Positions 58,897 through 64,000 of a stretch of 64,000 bases of DNA are shown here, piece after piece (the first letter of the stretch is position 1; every line of letters starts with the position of its first letter). The position numbers and the translations under genes were made by a program. The notes beneath the pieces were generated by a model. That model saw nothing but the letters and a program-made list of their open reading frames with translations. It made no database searches and had not been told where the DNA came from. This DNA comes from Solwaraspora sp. WMMD792 (GTDB lineage: Bacteria > Actinomycetota > Actinomycetes > Mycobacteriales > Micromonosporaceae), in the NCBI RefSeq assembly GCF_029626105.1, contig NZ_JARUBH010000009.1:6510001-6574000 (forward strand). The letters are read 5' to 3'.

Positions 58897-59286
58897 ATGG
58901 CCGAGAGGAACCGGCGTGGCGATGACGCCGCGGACGACCGCCCCGAGGACGAGTCGATCGACGAGACGTCGGTCGAGGACGAGGTCGACGACGACGAGCC
59001 GGCGGCGCGGGGTGGTACGGCCACCCGGAGCAAGGCCAAGGCGGAGTCGTCGGAGGGACGACCGAAGGCGAAGTCCGAGGCCGGGGTGGGGTTTTTCGGG
59101 CGGATCATCCGGTTCGTCCGCGAAGTGGTCGCCGAACTGCGTAAGGTCATCTGGCCGACTCGTAAGGAGTTGCTGACCTACACCGCCGTGGTGGTCGTGT
59201 TCATCGCGGTCATGCTGACCATCGTGGCCGGGCTGGACTTCGTGTTCGCCAAGGGTGTGCTGTGGGTATTCGGCAACCCCAGCTGA
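58897..59286 (+). CDS. secE: Preprotein translocase subunit SecE
   Basis: A 129-residue single-span protein. The first 65 residues are a highly acidic, Ser/Lys-rich extension typical of actinobacteria. The conserved core is FFGRIIRFVREVVAELRKVI, WPTRKELLTYT, then the membrane helix VVVVFIAVMLTIVAGLDFVF. SecE clamps SecY in the Sec translocon. The ATG has GAGGGCGAG upstream. nusG follows after 23 bp. Confidence 0.96.
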   Translation: MAERNRRGDDAADDRPEDESIDETSVEDEVDDDEPAARGGTATRSKAKAESSEGRPKAKSEAGVGFFGRIIRFVREVVAELRKVIWPTRKELLTYTAVVVVFIAVMLTIVAGLDFVFAKGVLWVFGNPS

Positions 59287-59309
59287 TTTTGTGACGGAAG
59301 TGAGCAAGC

Positions 59310-60125
59310 GTGCCTGAGTACGACGAGACCGCCGGCGTCACCGACGACCAGTCGACGGTGGCCACGGCGGCGGCTGATGAGTCGGTTGAGGCCGCCAGCG
59401 CACCACCGGTCCCCGCTGCCGGGGCGGAGGACGAGTCCCCGGCCGACGCCAACGGCTCCGCCGTTGGGCCGGACAGTCCGGACAGTTCTGCGGCCGACGT
59501 CGCCGAACCCGTCGCCGCGGCCGACGACGAGGAGTTCGACCCGGTCGCCGAGCTGCGGCAGAAGCTGCGCTACGCGCCAGGCGACTGGTACGTGGTGCAC
59601 TCGTACGCCGGCTACGAGAACAAGGTCAAGACCAACCTCGAGACCCGGATCAGCAGCCTCGACATGGAGGAGTACATCTTCCAGGTCGAGGTGCCGACCC
59701 GGGAGGAGGTCGAGGTCAAGAACGGCAAGCGGCTCCAGGTGCAGAACAAGGTCTTCCCCGGCTACATCCTGGTCCGGATGGACCTCACCCCGGAGTCGTA
59801 CTCCTGCGTGCGTAACACCCCGGGCGTCACCGGCTTCGTCGGGGCGACCGACCGGGCCGACCGGCCGGCGCCGTTGTCGCTCAACGAGGTGCTCAAGTGG
59901 CTCGTCCCGGCGGTGGCGGCCGAGCCCAAGAAGGCCAAGCCCGAGGTCAAGGTGCTGGACTTCGAGGTCGGCGACTCGGTCACCGTGACCGACGGCGCGT
60001 TCGCCTCGTTGCCGGCCACGATCAGCGAGATCAACGCCGACCAGCAGAAGCTGAAGGTGCTGGTGTCGATCTTCGGCCGGGAGACCCCGGTGGAGCTGAA
60101 CTTCAACCAGGTCGCCAAGATCTGA
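59310..60125 (+). CDS. nusG: Transcription termination/antitermination protein NusG
   Basis: A 271-residue protein with a GTG start. An acidic N-terminal extension of about 85 residues precedes the NGN domain ([48 protein letters not shown]). After a linker comes the KOW domain ([20 protein letters not shown], then [20 protein letters not shown]). NusG binds RNA polymerase and couples it to Rho or the ribosome. Such N-terminal acidic tails occur in other high-GC actinobacteria. Confidence 0.97.
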   Translation: MPEYDETAGVTDDQSTVATAAADESVEAASAPPVPAAGAEDESPADANGSAVGPDSPDSSAADVAEPVAAADDEEFDPVAELRQKLRYAPGDWYVVHSYAGYENKVKTNLETRISSLDMEEYIFQVEVPTREEVEVKNGKRLQVQNKVFPGYILVRMDLTPESYSCVRNTPGVTGFVGATDRADRPAPLSLNEVLKWLVPAVAAEPKKAKPEVKVLDFEVGDSVTVTDGAFASLPATISEINADQQKLKVLVSIFGRETPVELNFNQVAKI

Positions 60126-60180
60126 CTCCGGCTCAGCCGGGCCGGCGGTTCTCCGGCGCCTGCGTAACCACTGCTGCACC

Positions 60181-60214
60181 GACGGCGGCAACCCCAGCTG
60201 GGGTTGCCGCCGTC
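60181..60214 (+). terminator. 34-bp perfect palindrome terminator after nusG
   Basis: GACGGCGGCAACCCCAG (60181-60197) is followed directly by its complement to 60214. A TAACCT -10 candidate for rplK is at 60223-60228, just behind it. Confidence 0.8.
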
Positions 60215-60363
60215 AGCTGCGCTAACCTAGAACGTCGGCCCTGGGCCGCGCCTGACCGTGCGCGCGTGTCGAGGGTTCGCCAGCCCGTGCCGGACGACGG
60301 CCAGTCGCCGGTGACGTCCCGCAGATCCGGTGCGGAACACCAGATCAAGCCCCAGGAAGTGAC

Positions 60364-60795
60364 ATGCCTCCGAAGAAGAAGCTCGTCAAGACGTTCACGC
60401 TGCAGTTGCCGGCGGGTCAGGCCACCCCGGCACCGCCGGTCGGTCCGGCGCTGGGTCAGCACGGCGTGAACATCATGGAGTTCTGCAAGTCGTACAACGC
60501 GCAGACCGAATCCCAGCGGGGCGACATCGTGCCCGCTGAGATCAGCGTGTACGAGGACCGGTCCTTCACGTTCGTGCTGAAGACCCCGCCCGCTGCCCGG
60601 CTGCTGCTCAAGGCCGCCGGGATCCAGAAGGGCTCGGGTGTGCCGCACACCACCAAGGTCGGCCAGGTGACCACCGCCCAGCTGCGGGAGATCGCCGAGA
60701 AGAAGATGGCCGACCTCAACGCGAACAGCATCGAGCAGGCGGAGAAGATCATCACCGGGACCGCCCGGTCGATGGGCATCACCGTCAAGGAGTGA
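60364..60795 (+). CDS. rplK: 50S ribosomal protein L11
   Basis: A 143-residue protein: [40 protein letters not shown] and the C-terminal RNA-binding domain ending in [21 protein letters not shown]11 binds the GTPase-associated region of 23S rRNA. CCAGGAAG precedes the ATG. It forms an operon with rplA, 92 bp away. Confidence 0.98.
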   Translation: MPPKKKLVKTFTLQLPAGQATPAPPVGPALGQHGVNIMEFCKSYNAQTESQRGDIVPAEISVYEDRSFTFVLKTPPAARLLLKAAGIQKGSGVPHTTKVGQVTTAQLREIAEKKMADLNANSIEQAEKIITGTARSMGITVKE

Positions 60796-60887
60796 CCGTC
60801 CCGACCCGCGACTGCGGGTCGGAGCCGACCGACGTGGGAGGGCGCGCGCACGGCGTCGCCCGCCAGTGACCACAGGAGCCAGAGACA

Positions 60888-61604
60888 ATGCAGCGCAGTA
60901 AGAACTACCGCAAGGCCACCGAGCAGATCGACCGGACGAAGCTGTACGCCCCGGCCGAGGCGGTGAAGTTGGCCAAGGAAACCAGCTCGGCGAAGTTCGA
61001 CGCCACGGTCGAGGTCGCGATGCGCCTCGGCATCGACCCGCGTAAGGCGGACCAGATGGTCCGCGGCACGGTCAACCTGCCGCACGGTACGGGCAAGACG
61101 GCCCGGGTGATCGTCTTCGCCGCCGGGGCGAAGGCGGAGGAGGCCGTCGCCGCCGGCGCGGACGAGGTCGGCACCGACGAGCTGGTCGCCCGGATCCAGG
61201 GCGGCTGGCTGGACTTCGACGCGGCGATCGCCACTCCGGACCAGATGGCGAAGATCGGCCGGATCGCGCGGATCCTGGGCCCGCGCGGCCTGATGCCGAA
61301 CCCGAAGACCGGCACGGTCACCATGGACGTGACCAAGGCCGTCTCGGACATCAAGGGCGGCAAGATCGCCTTCCGGGTGGACAAGCACTCCAACCTGCAC
61401 CTGATCATCGGGAAGGCCTCGTTCGGCGAGGCCCAGTTGATCGACAACTACGCGGCCGTGCTCGACGAGGTGCTGCGGGCCAAGCCGTCCGCGGCCAAGG
61501 GCAAGTACCTCAAGAAGGTCGTGCTGACCACCACCATGGGGCCGGGCGTGCCGGTGGACCCGAACGTGGTCAAGGACCTGCACGAGGCGACCAGCGAAGG
61601 CTGA
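60888..61604 (+). CDS. rplA: 50S ribosomal protein L1
   Basis: A 238-residue protein with the L1 signature [19 protein letters not shown] and [20 protein letters not shown]. It binds the L1 stalk of 23S rRNA and may repress its own operon. CAGGAG lies upstream of the ATG. A strong hairpin follows 18 bp after the stop. Confidence 0.98.
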   Translation: MQRSKNYRKATEQIDRTKLYAPAEAVKLAKETSSAKFDATVEVAMRLGIDPRKADQMVRGTVNLPHGTGKTARVIVFAAGAKAEEAVAAGADEVGTDELVARIQGGWLDFDAAIATPDQMAKIGRIARILGPRGLMPNPKTGTVTMDVTKAVSDIKGGKIAFRVDKHSNLHLIIGKASFGEAQLIDNYAAVLDEVLRAKPSAAKGKYLKKVVLTTTMGPGVPVDPNVVKDLHEATSEG

Positions 61605-61622
61605 GCGGTCCAGATCGACTGA

Positions 61623-61659
61623 CGGTGGGGGTGGGGTCCGGCGGACTCCACCCCCACCG
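61623..61659 (+). terminator. Terminator after rplK-rplA
   Basis: A 17-bp stem with one G-T pair (61623-61639 with 61643-61659) and loop GGC; the left arm begins CGGTGGGGGTGGGG. Confidence 0.8.
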
Positions 61660-61674
61660 CCGTGCCGGGCGGAT

Positions 61675-61704
61675 TTGGTGCCCGCCAGTGCGGTGCCGTA
61701 CGCT
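61675..61704 (+). promoter_or_regulatory. rplJL promoter
   Basis: TTGGTG (61675-61680) and TACGCT (61699-61704), 18-bp spacer, just downstream of the rplA terminator. The start point would be near 61711. Confidence 0.55.
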
Positions 61705-61710
61705 TGCCGT

Positions 61711-61938
61711 ATCCACACCCAAAGACCGCTGGTCACCGTGCCTCGGCACGGTTGAAGGTCCCGTTTCCACGGGCGGCCCGCGCAGGGGCGGAACGGACGA
61801 TGAGTCATCGCCGTCGGCTGACGGCTGCCTCGCCCCGTGCGCCCTGCGCCCGGGGCGTTTTTCGTGGGCGCGGGATCTTCACGGCCGGCCGGCCACCCGC
61901 CGGCCGACCGCCAGCCTGGAGCACCAGAGAGGAGGGAC
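61711..61938 (+). ncRNA. Ribosomal L10 leader of rplJL
   Basis: This leader is about 228 nt and holds several hairpins (for example CCGTGCCTCGGCACGG and CCCGTTTCCACGGG), an arrangement expected for the L10(L12) autogenous binding site. A terminator-like stem with a T run lies within (61831-61862). Binding of L10-L12 complex would lower rplJL expression. The assignment rests on position and folding; no consensus search was possible. Confidence 0.65.
61831..61862 (+). terminator. Intrinsic attenuator in the L10 leader
   Basis: CGCCCCG (61831-61837) pairs with CGGGGCG (61851-61857), followed by TTTTTC. It is one of the few hairpins in this window with a T tract and sits 76 bp before rplJ. Confidence 0.75.
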
Positions 61939-62481
61939 ATGGCGGACAAGCCGGTTCGTGCCGACAAGGCGACTGCGGTCGCCGACCTGACCGAACGGTT
62001 CCGTGCATCGGGTGCCACGGTGCTCACCGAGTACCGGGGTCTTACCGTCGCCCAGCTGACCCAGCTGCGCCGTTCGCTGGGGCAGAGCGCGACCTACTCG
62101 GTGGCGAAGAACACCCTGGCCAAGCGGGCCGCGTCGGACGCGGGCATCGACGGACTCGACGCGCTGTTCACCGGTCCTACCGCGCTCACCTTCGTCTCCG
62201 GCGACGTGGTCGAGGCCGCGAAGGGCCTGCGCGACTTCGCCAAGGCCAACCCGATGCTGGTCATCAAGGGCGGGGTCTTCGAGGGGCGCGCGATCACCGC
62301 GACCGAGGTCAACAAGTTGGCCGATCTCGAGTCCCGCGAGGTGCTGCTGGCCAAGCTGGCCGGTGGCATGAAGGCGAACCTGAGCAAGGCCGCGGCCGTG
62401 CTGCAGGCCCCGCTGTCGAAGACCGCCCGCCTGGCGGCAGCGCTGCAGGACAAGCGCGAATCCGAGGGTACGCAGGCCTGA
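61939..62481 (+). CDS. rplJ: 50S ribosomal protein L10
   Basis: A 180-residue protein opening [20 protein letters not shown]; the core includes [20 protein letters not shown] and [17 protein letters not shown]. The C-terminal helix binds L7/L12 dimers to form the stalk. GAGGAGGG lies 4-5 nt before the ATG at 61939. It is followed by rplL after 46 bp. Confidence 0.98.
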   Translation: MADKPVRADKATAVADLTERFRASGATVLTEYRGLTVAQLTQLRRSLGQSATYSVAKNTLAKRAASDAGIDGLDALFTGPTALTFVSGDVVEAAKGLRDFAKANPMLVIKGGVFEGRAITATEVNKLADLESREVLLAKLAGGMKANLSKAAAVLQAPLSKTARLAAALQDKRESEGTQA

Positions 62482-62527
62482 CCCGCCAGCGCCCCGTCAA
62501 CGTACTCAATTCGAAAGGAAGCCGACC

Positions 62528-62914
62528 ATGGCGAAGCTCAGCACCGACGAGCTGCTCGACGCGTTCAAGGAGATGACGCTGATCGAGCTCTCGGAGTTCG
62601 TGAAGCAGTTCGAGGAGACCTTCGACGTGACCGCCGCCGCGCCGGTGGCCGTCGCGGCCGCCGGTGGCGCGGCCGCCGCCCCGGCCGAGGCCGAGCCGGA
62701 GAAGGACGAGTTCGACGTCATCCTCGACGCGGACGGTGGCAAGAAGATCCAGGTCATCAAGGTGGTCCGGGAGCTGACCGGCCTCGGCCTCAAGGAGGCC
62801 AAGGACCTGGTCGAGGCCGCGCCGAAGGCCGTCCTCGAGAAGGCCAACAAGGAGACCGCCGACAAGGCCAAGGCCAAGCTGGAGGCGGAGGGTGCCAAGG
62901 TCACCCTCAAGTGA
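62528..62914 (+). CDS. rplL: 50S ribosomal protein L7/L12
   Basis: A 128-residue protein with the N-terminal dimerisation helix ([20 protein letters not shown]), an Ala/Pro hinge and the C-terminal factor-binding domain ([33 protein letters not shown]). It recruits translation GTPases. AAAGGAAG lies upstream. A terminator follows. Confidence 0.98.
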   Translation: MAKLSTDELLDAFKEMTLIELSEFVKQFEETFDVTAAAPVAVAAAGGAAAAPAEAEPEKDEFDVILDADGGKKIQVIKVVRELTGLGLKEAKDLVEAAPKAVLEKANKETADKAKAKLEAEGAKVTLK

Positions 62915-62938
62915 CCTGACCCACACCGAGGTTGGTTG

Positions 62939-62975
62939 CGGGCGGCGATCCCCGACGGGGGTTGCCGCCCGTTTC
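62939..62975 (+). terminator. Terminator/attenuator after rplL
   Basis: CGGGCGGC (62939-62946) pairs with GCCGCCCG (62964-62971); an inner GATCCCC pairs with GGGGGTT around loop GAC, and TTTCC follows. It probably lowers read-through from rplJL into rpoBC. Confidence 0.8.
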
Positions 62976-63332
62976 CGTTCGCACACCCGGTGCGATTGCC
63001 CGATGATCAGGGCATTTCGCCCTTGGCCGGGGTCGACGGGCTGCCCGGCCGGCCGGCAACCGGCTGACGTAGTGGGCGATCTCCCCGTACGACAGGCCTT
63101 GACGCGGCACGGACCGGCAGGCACGCTGACTACAGCAAGCTGTTTCACGGGCTTGCGACGGCCAAAGCTGGGTAATGGCACCAGCAGCGGGTCGCCGGAT
63201 CGGGAGACCGGTCAGGGGTCCCGGTGTTCGCCAGCCCCCACCAGGCTCCGTGGGAACGCCGCGTTCCGAGCGGTACGGAGGCACCGGTCCCGGTCGCCCC
63301 GACCAGCTCCGCGACGTCCTTCGGCGTCGGGC

Positions 63333-63361
63333 TGGACAGCGGTTAGCCGCTCGGCTACACT
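63333..63361 (+). promoter_or_regulatory. rpoB promoter
   Basis: TGGACA (63333-63338) and TACACT (63356-63361), 17-bp spacer, matching the main sigma factor consensus. Transcription would start near 63368, leaving a leader of about 120 nt before rpoB. Confidence 0.65.
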
Positions 63362-63487
63362 GCTAGTTTGCGCTGCCTTCCGACTTGCCTCGCGCTCGGA
63401 ATGTCCGATCCTGGATATTTTGACCGAGGTTCTTTGGAGTGCGCGCGAAACAGCCGTCTGCAGCACCGGTCCTCGGAAGGACGCATC

Positions 63488-64000
63488 TTGGCAGCTTCCC
63501 GCCCTGCGAAGACCAGTCGTACGTCGAGCGCTTTCGCTCCTCGCCGAATCTCATTCGGCCGGATCACCGAACACCTCGAGGTCCCCAACCTTCTCTCCAT
63601 CCAGACCGAGTCGTTCGACTGGCTGGTGGGCAACGAGGCTTGGCAGGGCCGGTCGGCTGACGACCCGCACGCACGATCCGGCCTCGCGGAGATCCTCGAC
63701 GAGATCAGTCCCATTGAGGACTTTTCCGGCACCATGTCGCTCTCCTTCTCCAGCCCGCGCTTCGACGAGGTCAAGGCCTCGATCGAGGAGTGCAAGGAGA
63801 AGGACCTGACCTACTGCGCACCGCTCTTCGTCACCGCGGAGTTCACCAACAACACCACCGGCGAGATCAAGAGCCAGACGGTGTTCATGGGTGACTTCCC
63901 GATGATGACGCCGAAGGGCACCTTCATCATCAACGGCACCGAGCGCGTGGTGGTCAGCCAGCTCGTCCGGTCCCCGGGCGTGTACTTCGACAAGCAGCCG
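63488..64000 (+). CDS. rpoB: DNA-directed RNA polymerase subunit beta (3' end outside window)
   Basis: A TTG at 63488 begins the frame [20 protein letters not shown], preceded by GGAAGGA at about 7 nt; TTG starts for rpoB are known in streptomycetes. The 171 codons present include [52 protein letters not shown] and [18 protein letters not shown], the beta-subunit N-terminal lobe. The rifampicin region lies outside the window. Confidence 0.97.
   Translation, partial: MAASRPAKTSRTSSAFAPRRISFGRITEHLEVPNLLSIQTESFDWLVGNEAWQGRSADDPHARSGLAEILDEISPIEDFSGTMSLSFSSPRFDEVKASIEECKEKDLTYCAPLFVTAEFTNNTTGEIKSQTVFMGDFPMMTPKGTFIINGTERVVVSQLVRSPGVYFDKQP

Larger units (their letters stand above)
62915..63487 (+). 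other. Gene-free rplL-rpoB interval
   Basis: This 573-bp interval holds the rplL terminator (62939-62975) and the rpoB promoter (63333-63361), described separately. No gene is convincing. TTGACG at about 63097 may be a further -35, but a matching -10 is not clear. A separate rpoBC promoter downstream of rplJL is normal in actinobacteria. Confidence 0.6.

Overview
The window is a very GC-rich stretch of an actinobacterial chromosome. The gene content and order fit Micromonosporaceae (Micromonospora-like), although the genus is an inference. Two gene orders known from Mycobacterium and relatives support the assignment: a DEAD-box helicase / DUF3107 / TetR / DUF3152 / moeZ block (6.5-16.7 kb), and a rpmG-hadA-hadB-trpT-secE-nusG-rplK-rplA-rplJ-rplL-rpoB block (57.4-64.0 kb). 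Many starts are GTG, and several genes have a TANNNT -10 box exactly 7 nt before the start codon, the actinobacterial leaderless layout.

Layout. 0-20.5 kb is mostly core: the end of a glycerophosphodiesterase, a RecQ-type helicase carrying a phosphoribosyltransferase-like C-terminus, a secreted NlpC/P60 hydrolase, a methyltransferase coupled to a DEAD-box helicase, DUF3107, TetR, a 1064-residue proline-rich protein, two tandem DUF3152 zincin-like proteins, moeZ, a prenyltransferase-repeat protein, proB-proA, and an alkyltransferase-like protein that ends inside a 24-bp perfect inverted repeat. 20.5-29.4 kb is accessory and partly lower in GC. It holds a DUF559 nuclease-fold protein; a divergent GntR / (DivIVA-like + zinc-motif protein) pair with a 20-bp operator-like palindrome; a cassette of five small helical proteins, of which at least two are clear paralogues; a DUF1828 + SRA-HNH pair that looks like modification-dependent restriction; and a two-helix membrane protein.

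29.6-50.1 kb contains a second-type, incomplete complex I set: nuoB stands alone, then after about 9.6 kb of other genes (DUF2252, a three-gene secreted-protein operon, TetR/SnoaL/NmrA, a PQQ-like propeller, a zinc dehydrogenase) comes a tight nuoC-H-(GT-C glycosyltransferase)-I-J-K-L-M-N operon. No nuoA, nuoD, nuoE, nuoF or nuoG is present here. 50.2-53.3 kb holds htpX, an MFS transporter, yajQ and tRNA-Tyr.

53.3-57 kb is a gene-poor leader followed by a tiny secreted peptide gene and a membrane GAF-GGDEF-EAL protein. In the leader, 54026-54121 resembles the c-di-GMP-I (GEMM) aptamer, which would couple the signal to the genes that control it. 57.1-64 kb is the conserved translation/transcription block with tRNA-Thr, tRNA-Met and tRNA-Trp, an L10 leader with an intrinsic attenuator, and the first 171 codons of rpoB. 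Several near-perfect inverted repeats serve as likely terminators. No rRNA, CRISPR array, insertion sequence or integrase was seen.
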